This document shows positions 34,564 through 46,443 of a DNA stretch of 64,000 nucleotides, in pieces. This DNA comes from Ramazzottius varieornatus (Eukaryota > Tardigrada > Eutardigrada > Parachela > Ramazzottiidae), in NCBI GenBank assembly GCA_001949185.1, contig BDGG01000004.1, positions 538,793 to 602,792 of the forward strand, given 5' to 3'. The position numbers were made by a program, and so were the translations under genes. The notes beneath the pieces were generated by a model that was not told the origin of the DNA, did no database searches, and saw only the letters and a program-made list of their open reading frames with translations. Position 1 is the first letter of the stretch, and every line of letters starts with the position of its first letter.

Positions 34564-36172
34564 ATGCATTCGCCAGGACGCAGTAGCAGCCAGGAATCTA
34601 ACAATGAAACGGACCATTGTGAACGCGGAATGGATTTCAGGGAACTCTCCATCGCCTATTCTCTGGCAAGGCCAGCCGATGCCGTCGATAAGGAGAAACG
34701 AAGATCGATAGACGTGCACTCAATGAGCTTTTTCACCGATCCAGCAGGGGAGCCGTTCCCGTCATTTGGTCTGAGGAACCGTGCGATGAAACTGGCATAT
34801 CCTGGAGCTTGGAAAGGCATCCAGAATATGGTGGCGGAAGATATATTAGATGGCCGTTTCCAATTGACTACAAAGGTAACTTCCTGCTGATAACTGTCAT
34901 TACACCTTATACTCCCTTTACCTTCAACTTTCCACGATAGTACGGCGGGAAGCGAGCGAAACTTCAAGCTGTGGATGGTAACCTCATCGACACGATGTAC
35001 GTAGACAAACGTCGGAGTGCTGCAGAAGGACAACAGGAAGACCAAAACGCGCGAGGGAACACTCTGGTGATATGCTGTGACGGAAATAGTGCTTTCTACG
35101 AGACAGGCTACATGCCCATTGCCATCCGAGCAGGCTACTCCACATTGGGCTGGAACCCACCCGGGTTCGCCTGCTCGACGGGATCACCCTGCCCTGAACA
35201 AATCCGTAATGCCGTCGACGTTGTCATGAGCTACGCCTTGAATGTACTGCAGTTCCATGAGAAGGATATCATGCTTTTCGCCTATTCCATAGGTTAGCCA
35301 ATACCTATATAAATGGGAAGCCGCTTAAGCCGCCAAACAATCTCTGGATGATCAGTATCTCAAGTGGCGCGGTCTCCATTGCTATTGGCTGGAAATGTGC
35401 GCCACTTGGGATAACGATCATCCCGAGCGCTTGTCGGCCTCCCAAAGGTTTGCCCATTTACTTCCGAGTTTGCGTTTCTATTCGATTCCAGGTGGTTATC
35501 CAGCGGCTTGGGCAGCTGCCAAATATCCTGACGTAAAGGGTCTACTCCTGGACGCGTGCTTTGACGAACTTCTTCCCCTCGTCCAGCTTCATCTGCGAGG
35601 ACACTTTTATGCCGTCACATCCATGGTGCTGAAAGACCAAGAATGTAATCTGCGTATAGCTCAGCTTCTCCGGCACTACCACGGACCCATAAAACTCTTT
35701 CGGCGAGATGAGGATGAAATCGTTGGAAAACGGATAGGGAGCAAATACTTTAACAGCACCAATCGGTTGCTGAGGCTTTTACTAATTTACCGCTATCCTG
35801 CTATTGTCAACGAAGATACCCTACCAGTTCTCGACGAATGGCTGGATTGCTACAACCCTCAAGCTCAAAGTAGGCTAATCTTTTGGGTATAAAGAGGACG
35901 AACATATACAGACATACTTTTTTGCAGGTTTGTGGTTAAAGAACTACAACAAGATGTGTCCAAATTGTCCAGAAGTATTCGAAGCAATGCACAAAGAGTT
36001 TCATGAAGATGGACAAGATTTCTTCCCATTCCTGTATGGCCGTGACTGGGCCCTCCATGTCAGAGAGCACATTACCATCCATTTGGCGGATAAGTACTTG
36101 ACTACAGTTAACGGAAAGCACAACACTATCCTACCGGTAGAACTCCTTGTCCCACCGTGGAAACATGAATAG
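34564..36172 (+). CDS. ABHD16-type alpha/beta hydrolase, soluble form
   Basis: Serine lipase of the ABHD16 family; mammalian ABHD16A hydrolyses phosphatidylserine to lyso-PS. Exons 34564-34875, 34941-35292, 35492-35869, 35928-36172 give 428 residues with consistent phases. Landmarks: LTTK|YGGKRAKLQAVDGNLIDTMY, VICCDGNSAFYE, YSTLGWNPPGFACSTG, nucleophile elbow AYSIGGYPAAW (Ser), a RRDEDEIV aspartate and a GKHNTILP histidine, the last two aligning with the ABHD16 triad. The elbow glycine codon is split by the 35293-35491 intron, which carries a palindrome core. ABHD16A has an N-terminal pair of membrane helices; here an in-frame stop lies just upstream of the ATG and no TM is seen, so it resembles ABHD16B. 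Confidence 0.86.
35358..35411. repeat. intronic palindrome core 7 (ABHD16 intron)
   Basis: atctcaagtggcgcggt ... tgtgcgccacttggga with loop ttgctattggctgg. Flanks are partly eroded, but gatcatcccgagcg after the core resembles the family's right arm. Located in the intron that splits the catalytic serine elbow. Confidence 0.85.
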
Positions 36173-36664
36173 TCCGTTTAGGCCAAGAGCCGGCACTCAT
36201 TGGCAGATCTGCTCAACGTTGTCTGTCCGAAACCGGCAGAAACCATAAAAAGATAGTCCAAGCACCAGAAACTGAACACTAGGCGTTGCGCTTTGCACAA
36301 ACTAGCGCCTTCCCTGCTCAATTCCTCCTCTTGGAAACTTATTTCCGGGAGCACACCGCTGACTCTTTCTAATCGTAAATAGTCTGTGAATGCTTATAGT
36401 ATACCGTTCTACGCCACGAATAAAGTCAGCTATTAAGTCAGCGAAGTTTGTGCCGGACGGAATTTTGTACAGGGTCATAAAAAGCTCTCACGGTCTGGCT
36501 TTATCAATGAGCAATACAACGCAGCTCTTCCTTTTGTTTACGCGGAAGATCCGACTTTTACTCGAGCAAAACGATTTACTGAGCACCACAGGACGCGCCA
36601 TCGCGTAACCATATCCCCTATTGAAAAAAAGGGTCAGAAAGTTCGCAGCATACTAGAATCGTAT
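36173..36664. other. intergenic, no gene seen
   Basis: 3' flank of the ABHD16-type gene. No ORF with recognisable content. Confidence 0.5.
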
Positions 36665-36844
36665 GCGTAACAGGTCTGATTATGAAACAGTGTTCCGGTC
36701 GGAATATGGTCGGATACTAGGTCCATGGAAGCTAGTTAACTAAAATCATACTTTCTTACCAATTTCATGGTGTTTTCCTTGTAAAATCATACTTTATAGG
36801 TGTTTTCATACCAAAACACTGTTTCATAATCAGACCTGTTACGC
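36665..36844. repeat. 180-bp TIR element (MITE)
   Basis: Perfect or near-perfect 30-bp inverted ends: gcgtaacaggtctgattatg at the left, and the right end reads the same when reverse-complemented, continuing aaacagtgtt. The interior has a short direct repeat (aaaatcatacttt twice). Non-coding. Confidence 0.88.
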
Positions 36845-36913
36845 AGATGATTCCAGCCAAAATCACCCCTCTTGTATCAATCGGGATCACTCGCCACTAG
36901 ACTTAACTCACCA

Positions 36914-37841
36914 GGGGATTACGCCAGTCCTCCGCCTTCAAGAAATTTTCTGACGCGATAGAGTGATAGACAAGAGCCCCCTCTATCATTTCAAACAGGC
37001 GCAATAACGAAAATGGCATCCTGGAAGATTCTACAGGAACCGGAAGTGACGTCAAAATCTGGGCGGTACATGGTTTTTTTCAATCAAGCAGTTTGATTCC
37101 AATGTGGTTGATTCGTTATTGATTATTGAGTCGAACTGGCTTTAGAATACAAGCTAATCACTTTGGTTTTTCATAGATTTCAAGGTTTTCTTCCCTCTTA
37201 TTCTGCTCCTCCCTGTAGCACCAACATGGACTCAGTTAATTCACCGGTCAGATACAGCCACTGGACGTCCTTTGCTTTCGAATGTACAAGGGGTACTTCA
37301 GGAAGGTGTCGAACTGGATATTCTTGCATGATCAGCCAGTTTAAGTGCACCATCGGGACGTCATATTGAGAATGCATTCCCTGATTTACCAGCAGTTTAC
37401 TTCTCCTAGGTTTGCTAATCTCATTTCTCAAGCTTGGCATTTGTCGGGATATGTTGATAGGTCCGTACAGTATGTTAATCCTACAAAATCCGGTTTCGAG
37501 GGAATGACTGGTCGTCGTGACCATGATGAGTGCGAACGTTCCTTGCTTTTGAGATGTGGGTGGTGTAAGGCTCCTTTATGCTTTCATCACTTTTACGAGG
37601 AATACCACTTCTGTAAGTTATACCTACCTTGAAAATTGACGTTGAGTTTTGTCTAATACGTTAGCGTGATAAAATCAGTAGTGATGTACCGCCCAGATTT
37701 TGACGTCACTTTCGGTTCCTGTAGAGTCTTCCAGGATGTCATTTTCGTTATTGCGCCTGTTTGAAATGATAGAGAAGGCTCTTGTCTATCACTCTATCGC
37801 GTAAGAAAATTTCTTGGAGGCGGAGGACTGGCGTAATCCCC
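36914..37841 (+). mobile_element. piggyBac-like remnant between 157-bp inverted repeats
   Basis: Arms 36914-37071 and 37685-37841 are long inverted repeats (ggggattacgccagtcctcc at the outer tip, ctgggcggtaca at the inner tip). The ~610-bp interior carries a degraded plus-strand coding trace at about 37290-37632: FRKVSNWIFLHDQPV, then SLIYQQF...FANLI, then a zinc-binding tail CGWCKAPLCFHHFYEEYH. That C-x2-C...C...H pattern resembles the cysteine-rich C-terminus of piggyBac transposases. The frame is broken by at least one stop, and no TTAA duplication is clear. Assignment to piggyBac rests on the tail motif only. Confidence 0.5.
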
Positions 37842-38507
37842 TCGTCAGCTTGACAGACCCAAATTGCTGAAGGTTCTGGCGATTCAAACTGTGCTGGCCA
37901 GCCGAGAAGCGGCCACCGTAAAAACTTCTGCATGGCTACACAGACGTATATGCTACCCTTTCCCACTGCGCCATTTTTTTCGACTGTCAGCTAGTGCGAC
38001 AGCCCGCCATTCACAAGCAATGGGATAAGGTGCGAGAACTATGTGTTCGCAATCTCCCAGAACCGGTTATGTCTCCTGCCGACGATGTCTAGACTCAACT
38101 GCGCAAGGGTACATTCGAAAAACGGCCTAGACGAGAATTTGGAATGACAAGTCCACAAAAAGCTTCTACTTTGTAAGGACTCATGACCACCTGTCACACG
38201 ACTTTATGCACATCTAGGAACTTTGCCTCCCTGTGATCACCTGGTTATTCAATTGTCAGTTCACTCTGATTCTTTTTTAATGAGCAAGCCCATCACCCGT
38301 TTCCTGTTTCCTGTTCCCTGTTCTTCAATTGGTGATGCAACAATACGGAAATAACGTATGTCAGTAACGTCCTTATTTTTCTTAACTTTATAGGAGTCCA
38401 GTGTAAGACAGCTTCTACCACATCTCGCTTGCAGGATAAATATTGCCGTGCAGCTTTAATAATTCTGGGTCGTTTCGGTTTCGAGTTTCCCTGTAGTGAA
38501 TCAAACC
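37842..38507. other. intergenic, no gene seen
   Basis: Between the inverted-repeat element and GPCR 1. Short ORFs only. The last 100 bp may be GPCR 5' UTR. Confidence 0.5.
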
Positions 38508-39653
38508 ATGGATTGCAGCTTCGGTGTCCCATCAAACTGCACTAATTCTGCTCTACCAAATCTGACTTCCGGCTCTAACGGCACCGTCACAATTGTCCAG
38601 TTTCCCTTCATCGCAAAGGGCAGTTGGTCTTTCGAGCCATGTTTCACCATGTTCACCATCACCACCGCTTTCTGCTTCAACATTACCCTTCTCGTGCTAT
38701 TCTACAAAGACAAGACCCTCCGTTCGGCCTTCAGCATCTACCTCATGAACCTTCTTTTCGGCAACGCCCTCACCTCAGCCATCTTTGGTCCGCTCAACGT
38801 CCTTCGCCAGTACTACGGTTCCTGGATCGTCGGTTGGCGACTCTGTGCTCTTCGCCAGTACATCTCTGGCGCATTCGCCGCCATCATCATATCCCACTGC
38901 CTCATCGCCCTCAATCGTTTCTGGGCCGTCACCTTCCCCACCCACTACCGCAGCCACCACAACAAGAAATTAGCCATCATCATCTGTCTCACCGTGTGGG
39001 TTCTTCTCAATGCTTGCTTCATCCCCACCGCCCTGACCATGTCCTTCCTTACACCACCTTCTCCCAAGGGAGTTCAGGAATGTTGGTTGAATGACACGGG
39101 GTATCCCGCATGGTTACCCTTCTTGCAGACGGTGGTCTTCGATTCACCCATCCTTCTGGTTATTCTACTGTACCCGTTCATTTGCTGGAAGTCCTTCTTC
39201 GGAAAACGTATGCCGAAGCAAGCTCGAGTCGCTCCAGCTAACTCACTCGTTACTCATGCCACATCGGTTGCTTCCGGAGCGGTGTTCGAAGCTGCGAAGG
39301 TGGAAGAGAACAAGGGGAACGAAGTGGGAGACCAAGGGGAAAAACCCGAGGTTGCTCCACCAGTGGCAGAGGTGGTGAAGAAGGAGAAGGGTTTCTGCGG
39401 TTGCTTGCCGCCCTTAAAAGGAAGTAAGAAGGGTTTCATCCCGTTGACGCTGATGACGTTTTGCGTGCTGCTGCTCTGGACGCCCAATGAGTTGTATTTC
39501 TCGCTGGACTTTGCCGGGATCGATCCGCCCGGAATGTACCAAACCGCCAAGATTCTACACTCGCTGGCTACGGTTTTTGATCCCATCTTGCCGGTCGTCG
39601 CCAACCGCGACTTGCAGAGGGCGCTATTGCCGATCTTTAAACCTGAAAAGTAA
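38508..39653 (+). CDS. rhodopsin-like GPCR, orphan
   Basis: Seven-helix receptor in one exon, 381 residues from the ATG at 38508. The N-terminus has several N-glycosylation sequons (NCT, NLT, NGT). Helix 1 (FTITTAFCFNITLLVLFY), helix 2 (YLMNLLFGNALTSAIF), the conserved ECL1 tryptophan and helix 3 cysteine (WRLCALRQY), and a helix 3 end with LNRFWAVTFPTHYR in place of the usual DRY motif are visible. Helix 6 has FCVLLLWTPNE and helix 7 LATVFDPILPVVANR, so the NPxxY asparagine and tyrosine are both replaced (DPILP). A lysine/glutamate-rich third loop separates helices 5 and 6. Family A is clear; ligand and subfamily are not, and the altered motifs suggest a lineage-specific group. Confidence 0.8.
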   Translation: MDCSFGVPSNCTNSALPNLTSGSNGTVTIVQFPFIAKGSWSFEPCFTMFTITTAFCFNITLLVLFYKDKTLRSAFSIYLMNLLFGNALTSAIFGPLNVLRQYYGSWIVGWRLCALRQYISGAFAAIIISHCLIALNRFWAVTFPTHYRSHHNKKLAIIICLTVWVLLNACFIPTALTMSFLTPPSPKGVQECWLNDTGYPAWLPFLQTVVFDSPILLVILLYPFICWKSFFGKRMPKQARVAPANSLVTHATSVASGAVFEAAKVEENKGNEVGDQGEKPEVAPPVAEVVKKEKGFCGCLPPLKGSKKGFIPLTLMTFCVLLLWTPNELYFSLDFAGIDPPGMYQTAKILHSLATVFDPILPVVANRDLQRALLPIFKPEK

Positions 39654-40314
39654 CCGCTGTCAACGGTATACTCGCGCGCCGCGCCTGATACCAGTGGGAA
39701 TCACTGTTGGTACAGGAGCGATAAACTCGTAACCATCTAGATAGATTTATTCCGTCGTGGTGTCTTGTCACTGTTTTTACATTAGTGCACCTGCCTTAGC
39801 AAACCAGAATACCCTAAGTACAGTACAGGGCGAGACGCACAGTTTTACATGCAGGAATAGCGTAACGTTTGCTCATAAAGTATAGTTCACCTCCTGTTTT
39901 CTTTGTTCTGCAGTCAATCTTCCAGTGGGAATTACGGTCTCGTTTGTACGTTTGACATTAAACATCAACAGTTTACGAATGTAAACCTTGATTTCATCAG
40001 GATATGAATGTATTATTTTTCGCTGCGTCTGAAATTTCACTGGCTCGATAGTACTATCAGTCTATCGTGCCAGAAGACACTGTTGGTCCTTACGCTAGAG
40101 AAACATTGGAGAAATACAGCACGAGTATCACAGTATACGTATGAGAGAAGAACGCCGTACATCCGAGCAAGAGGTTTATTTTGAACAGCCGACGACCTTT
40201 CTCTATTGGCCATGAAAGACAGTTACCAAGTTTCGCCGTATCTGCGAACTTAATTCTCCCTTGACTCATGGGCCGAAGGAAAGCGTCCGTCAGCCAAAAT
40301 AAGAAAGTGCGGCA
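39654..40314. other. intergenic, no gene seen
   Basis: Between the GPCR and the gustatory-receptor-like gene, both plus strand. No recognisable feature. Confidence 0.5.
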
Positions 40315-42112
40315 ATGCCGCCCACCATCATTCCAGATTTTCTTCTTCGATACTTATGGCTTTTCGGGCTGTTGCAGCTTTCTTCTGAATGCAGAAGGAA
40401 TATACCAAGTGTCTCGAGACCGGCAAAGGTTTACCACTACCTCTGGGCGGTCTGCACTCGAATGTATGGATACTTTGCTGTCCTCGTGAACGTTGGCTTC
40501 TGTTTCACAATGGCAGCTGAGAATATTGAATACTTTGTCCGAGACCAGATGGCCACCATCGATGTCTTCTTCGGGCTGGTCGACCTAATCGATCATTCAC
40601 AAATGATGATCCAACCGATGCTAATCTACGGTTTTACGTTTTGCAAACGGAAAGCCATAGGAGCCTTGCTTGAAAACTTCACAACGTTACTTCGAAGTCG
40701 GTCGTCGAACCGACAGCTGGACAAGCTGCACAGAAGGCTTTCACTTGTCGCAGTGCTATGGGTTGTCGCTTGGTGGTTGGTAACCTTTTTCTGCACACTT
40801 GTGATCAGATGGGGCTCGATTGCTAGTACCGCTCGTCCGTATCGTTTCAACGTTACGGTGCTGCATAGTCTTATGGTGGTCAAGATTGGTGAATGGGACA
40901 GAGTTGGCATGGTGTGCTACCTACTAAACATGCATTCGGACGCCATGTCCCAGTTGTTCTATATCCTTTTGATTATCGCACTAGCCGCCGCTTTCCAGCG
41001 TGTTCATCGAAAGCTAAATGTAGTATTTCTTACACAGCTTCAGTCCCAAGGTAATGTTCAGAACCTTGTGGGATTTATCCACGATGTGACTACAGACATC
41101 CAGCGACTACGTAACCTTACAACTACATTCAACGCCACGTTTGGTTCGCTAATCCTGCTGAACTACCTGAGAGACCTGACTGCTGCGGCTGCGTTAATTG
41201 CTAGATTCATGAAACAACACTATCGAGTACCACCAGAGACCCAAGCGCAATTTGAATACCGTATGTACGATTACGTTCATATTTACCAGTGGTTCGACAT
41301 GGCCGCCACGTCCATTCCGTTGGCTAACACGGTATTTCGAATTCTGGCATGTCTTTACTGTAAAAAAAAGGTAAGACTATATATAGTACAGGCGAAATAG
41401 TCAGGGCGAGTATGGTACGAGTATGGTATGGTAAAATACAAATTCAAAAGCAGTGTTGAAGCGCAGTTAATTTCTTGGTGAGGGCTGCTCTCACCACCGA
41501 CACTACCGAGGGGCTCATGTCACCACTTCTAATTTATTCCTTAATTTAGTGAAATGTGGTGAGATTAACCAGGAAATTATTAGTTCACCACCAGTTCACC
41601 ACCAGTCCATCACCACGGCGAAAGTGATGTTTCTTGTCACTATCGTGTCACTAGCAAAGGTCCAAAAATGAACTGGATGTTTCTAATTTCTTTCCCTGTA
41701 GGTGGAAAAGATTTGCAGGGTTCTCGAAGAAATGGAAACAGAAGCGGTGGGGGAGGAGGTTCGGTCTGCCTCTGAGCGAGCGCTGTCAAAAATTACTGGT
41801 TCTACTGGGGCGATTTCGGCAGCGGGCTTCATCTGGATAACCAAGGAATACGTTATAGGAGTAAGTTTCTGTATAATTGCTGGTTGGAGGGTGGAAGAAT
41901 TGCGATCTGCATGTTCCTCTGGTTTGCAGTTGTTAGGGATGCTCACTGGGTACACCATTCTTGTGTTCCAAACCAGAGACCAGAAGACCGGAGAGCGTGA
42001 GAACGCGGAAAGCATGAACGATCATCTGAGTGAGATGGTGCAACAAATCGTCAGAGCAATCAACCACACGTTGGACCCTCAATATCCGCGTACTCATCTT
42101 TCCCGCTCATGA
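40315..42112 (+). CDS. gustatory-receptor-like seven-helix protein
   Basis: Multi-pass membrane protein of the insect-type gustatory/chemosensory receptor class (7tm_7), ligand-gated channels with inverted topology. Exons 40315-41370, 41702-41860, 41930-42112 give 465 residues with all introns in phase 0. Support: several hydrophobic segments (SLVAVLWVVAWWLVTFFCTLV, LFYILLIIALAAAF), a long intracellular region with TDIQRLRNLTTTFNATFGSLILL just before the last helices, and a final helix with GYTILVFQ, matching the TYxxxxxQF-like signature of this family. The concentration of introns in the last third, with phase 0, is also typical. Overall identity to known receptors is expected to be low, so this is a fold-level call. 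Confidence 0.68.
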
Positions 42113-42570
42113 CGACCCCTGTTGCAAGGGTCTGAATGAATTCTGTATATAGTTGATCTACACACGGCAGTCGCCATCTTTATCCCCGCACAAAGTCTCC
42201 TGGTCAACACCAACATGGACGCACACCGATCTGTTTACTGCCAAGACACTTATATGAAAAGAGTAGTCGTTCAAGATTGCACGATAAGTCGGTTAACCTG
42301 ATGTACAGTGTGTATGGTATATTGTTGTATCGAGATGCCACAATAGTATATCAGCGGACTTTGCCCCATATTTTTTTCTGGTCCCCTAACTGAGCTACCT
42401 ACGTTCACTTTCACCATTTCCCACACTTCCCGCACCGAGAATTACACCTCGAAGTAAGCTGCACGTCAGCGTTCTCACTCGTTCTTGCACGAATTCTTCC
42501 AGTCCGATAACAGACGCCTTATGTGGTGCGAACATTGCCATCTGTCTTGGAGTTCGAAATTCTGTCAGAA

Positions 42571-45500
42571 ATGAGATCGACGCTCATTTCTCCATGGCTC
42601 GCTCTGATCTTTGCGCGCGTGGTACGGACAACAGCTTCGACATTGTCCACGCGTGTCCACGTTGAAAACCTTGGGGATTTTTACACCTTTCCCACTTACT
42701 TGCCCACCCAGCCACCTGTCCATGTTTTCCAGTTTCCAAACAGCGCGGTGTCCAGTGTGGTCGTTGGTAATCAGGTGATCGGTTTCGACCAGTACGGAAT
42801 ATTGGTATCGAACCGAATATTGCCATATCCCGAGGGAGCTACAGCAGATTATAGAATTGTCGCGGTGGACAGTCACACCTCAGATCTCCTGTACTCCAAC
42901 ACTGAAAGTACATTTGTGGCAGTTGCCCGCGAATACCTTAATGGCTCGGGTAGTGCGATCTCCGTCTTCACCGTGTTGGAGCAAGATACGTACTCGTTGT
43001 TCTCTCAGATCCTGACCAAATCTTCCGTACGGGCCATCCAGCTGTACACGGATTATGACGGCAACCTGTTGGTGGCAGCGGCGCAGAAAACCGCCGACTG
43101 TACGGAGGACTGGGAGTCAGAATGTGGTCTCAGTTTGTAAGTTCATGGGCATCTTATGTTGGTTTCCAGCTAAGATCTCAAGCAGTCGCACCACTGTGGC
43201 GTTTGCTCGTTTTGACAGGGTGTACAAAATCGATGGCTTTAGCGGTGAGGCCGATATCTTCGACGCATTCCAGACAGGAAACGCCACAAACGTCAAAGTG
43301 GTTACAGATGACAACGCTAACACCATATCGCTCTTGTATTCCACCTGCGCGACCATGCATAACGGATGGCAAACGTGTCGAATTCTCAACCAGCTTCAAC
43401 CTTCAGGATCGCACTCCTTAAACTCTATAAGAGGTAAGCACGGTTCAGCAATGGGGGTTTAGCTAGACAATTACAGTACCACCTTGTTTTCTGTTGTTAT
43501 CGGTTTGCAGAACTTGGTTGCGATCTGACGATGGGGCAGTTCTTTAGTGTCAAGGGCCAGTCGTACTACCTCGGCCCAAAACCATCCTGCGATGGCTCTC
43601 AAATCACCTTATGGAACACGCAGCTAAGCTTCGTTAACGTCCTCAACACGTTTACCGACATGGCGGAAAGATGGTTCGTCGTCAATACCAACCGGACATT
43701 TTGTGATACCTCTCTGGTCCTTACGGCGGTCGGAAAGGTAAGCTTCATCAAGGAACTCTTGATCAGAACCTGGCGCAATCAAACCTCTGTAATATCAACT
43801 GATTGAAAATGTCTCGGCGAATTCACAGGATGGTACAACGATTTACAGTGTGGACAGACTTGGTGAAGCTCACACTAAGATGCACGAGAGCGAACATCTG
43901 CAAATTGTCGGTATGTGGTCCTCTGGAGAATACCTATACTGCGTAAACAAGTCCGAAGAGTCCTTAACGCTGTTTCGGATGTCGTGCTCGAAGCAATCCT
44001 CTCTTCTGCCGAGTACAAGCCCGGAATCAATGACCAGAAAGGACATCTTCACTTCTACTATGCTCGTCAACACTACCACCACCACCACTACCGCTACCGC
44101 TACATCTACCACTAGCACTGGCACCACCACCAAAAGTTTATCTACCACACCAACCGCGACAAAGTTGCCCGTATCGTCACCAGTTACTTTTCTCGACACC
44201 ACAGTAACATCACCAACAGCTGATACCAGCAAAGTTTCTTCCGCAACCGGTGCAACCACGAGTATGAGGATTCTTCATGGGATAACTCCTTCTCAAATCA
44301 CCGCGGCACCAACAAAATCGACTTCCACTGGGACAGACAAGCCTTTGCCCAGTGCAACAAGTAACAGAGGATTCTCCTCTTCAGGGAGCACTAGTATTTC
44401 CCCTCAAAGCGCGGAGGATGGTCGAACTACCAATCTCAAAACAAACCAGGCCCCATGGACTGAATTATCACAAAACTCGACCATCAAGAACGTAACCACC
44501 GTGGAACTTCTGATTGCTGATGCAAGGAAAACCCATCTGAACCGTACACTTGAGTCTGTCGCCACCTCCGAAGCCACGGAGGGGCCTGTCAATGCTGCCA
44601 GTTTGGTTGGACTGCCTCGCAATAAGACAGAGGTACATGTTCTGTTCAATGCCATGCAAGTCGTACAGTGGCTGTGATATCGTGTGGTAACGCCATCGGT
44701 TCGTAAATTGCAGACATGGATTCTATCCATAAGCTCGAGTTTCTCCTTGCTGAATACGTCACGCGAACCCACAGACTCACCTACTTCTGAATCTACAGAA
44801 GAGACTTCAACTAAAGCGATCCCGAGTTCAACCAAAGAACTCACGATAGAACCACTATCTCATTGGGATTCGAGCAGAGAACAGAGCGAAGGAACGACTA
44901 CTGAGCACAAGACGAAGGTACCAGTCAACGCGCAAAGTACTGTCAAAGCGAGCATCGGGAACGCCACCCAACTGCCAACACCGCCCGTCAGAGAAGTCCA
45001 GCAGGCAGTAACTCCAAAGACACCTGAAGTGACAGTTTATGTCGGACGTACTCCGGTCATATTACAAAGCAAAAGTAAGACTGAAAAGCCTTCCTTGCCA
45101 TGTTTCTCCCTTCATCGAGGGTTTCCGTCTATTATTCCAGCTGAAGCTACAGGCGGTTCGGCGCTTTCAGCCGCCTACTTCAGGGTTCCTCTGGATCTCG
45201 AGTCGAATTTCACTTCGGTTGTAAACACCAAAGCAGGCTCTATGGTCGTCATCCCACCAAGCCCGGACCATTCCTGCTACCGGTCAGCTTTCCTGACCAT
45301 CGGACTAGCTGCAGTGCAGACAGCGGCGAAGACACAATTCTGCAACCCGGCTGCAGCCAACCTCAGTCGCCTATCAATCTATGAATCAAAGGTAAAACTT
45401 ATCTGGAATCTAAACGACAGATCGTTCGTTACTCTGAGCCGGCGATTCTCCCTGTAGGTGGCAGCCCAGTTTGTCAGTGGCAACTTTTTCATCGCTTCGC

Positions 45501-46443
45501 TGTACGAATCGACGATCGAGTTCGTGGCCGTTCTCAAAGGCCAAGAAGCTCTCTTCGACGTCCACAGCAACATAACAGATGCTCAGTACTCTTCGGTGGG
45601 TGTCCAGATCTGCGAAGGCTATCCGACGGTTTGTGTCATCGTCAGAACCTGTCCGTACGGCCGAGAATGTTCTGCACAAGTCCGCTGCTACCGCATGGCA
45701 CGCTTCATGTGGTCCGCCATACTCAACATGACCGTTTCGCCGGATGCGCTCCTCCACATGGCAACATACTCGCGTTCCGATCGATGTGTACTGATTGTCG
45801 AAACGCCCATCTACCGTCCATGGACAGCGCCGATATCGGCTACTCTGACCATCTACCGTCTTAAATCAAGCGCCAAAGGTCGGTTGCAGCATGACGCAAC
45901 GATAACCAGCCTGTATCATTCTGACATTTTCAAACTCAACATACATCAATTCTTTTAGGGGCGAAGCTTCTCGTGACTTCGCAGGAGCGAGTCGGAATCT
46001 GCATACCGCCTAAGCAACTTCGAGTCGTCAGTGTGAAACGGAACATCTGGTTAACCACCGCGATAAAAGACGGGACTGGTACCTGTATCCCAGGCATCTA
46101 TGAACTCTTGTCTGACGAGAATGGTGTCAACGGCGAACCCTTGAAGCTAGTGCGTCAGTTTGATGGGAAAGACAATGGTCAAGTGTACGCGGTGATGGGC
46201 AAAGATGTCCCAGCATGTGTGCCACGGGGGGATGTCCTGCTCATCAATACCACCGGGAGGGCAGAAGCTTTCCTGGTTGACAAAGCTGGGCAAGCGGGAG
46301 TTTCACTAAGACCAATGTCCCACCGAAATCTACCCGGTAACCTCCAAGGACAACTAAAATTTGTGACCATTGCTAACCACACGTTTTTCATGTCTGTTAG
46401 TGGAACTCAAGCCATTACTTTCAACGTTATTTGTGTGAACTAG
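42571..46443 (+). CDS. large secreted mucin-like protein, unrecognised
   Basis: I do not recognise this protein. Seven exons: 42571-43136, 43219-43433, 43511-43737, 43829-44632, 44714-45391, 45458-45878, 45959-46443; lengths sum to 1,131 residues with every junction in phase. It begins with a probable signal peptide (LISPWLALIFARVV). Residues ~30-410 form a cysteine-containing globular part rich in short beta-like stretches. Residues ~410-700 are a threonine/serine/proline tract (TTTTTATATSTTSTGTTT and similar) expected to be O-glycosylated. Residues ~700-1131 are a second cysteine-containing globular part. No TM helix or GPI-like tail. Repeating short strands in both globular halves suggest beta-propellers, but that is a guess. 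Confidence 0.72.
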
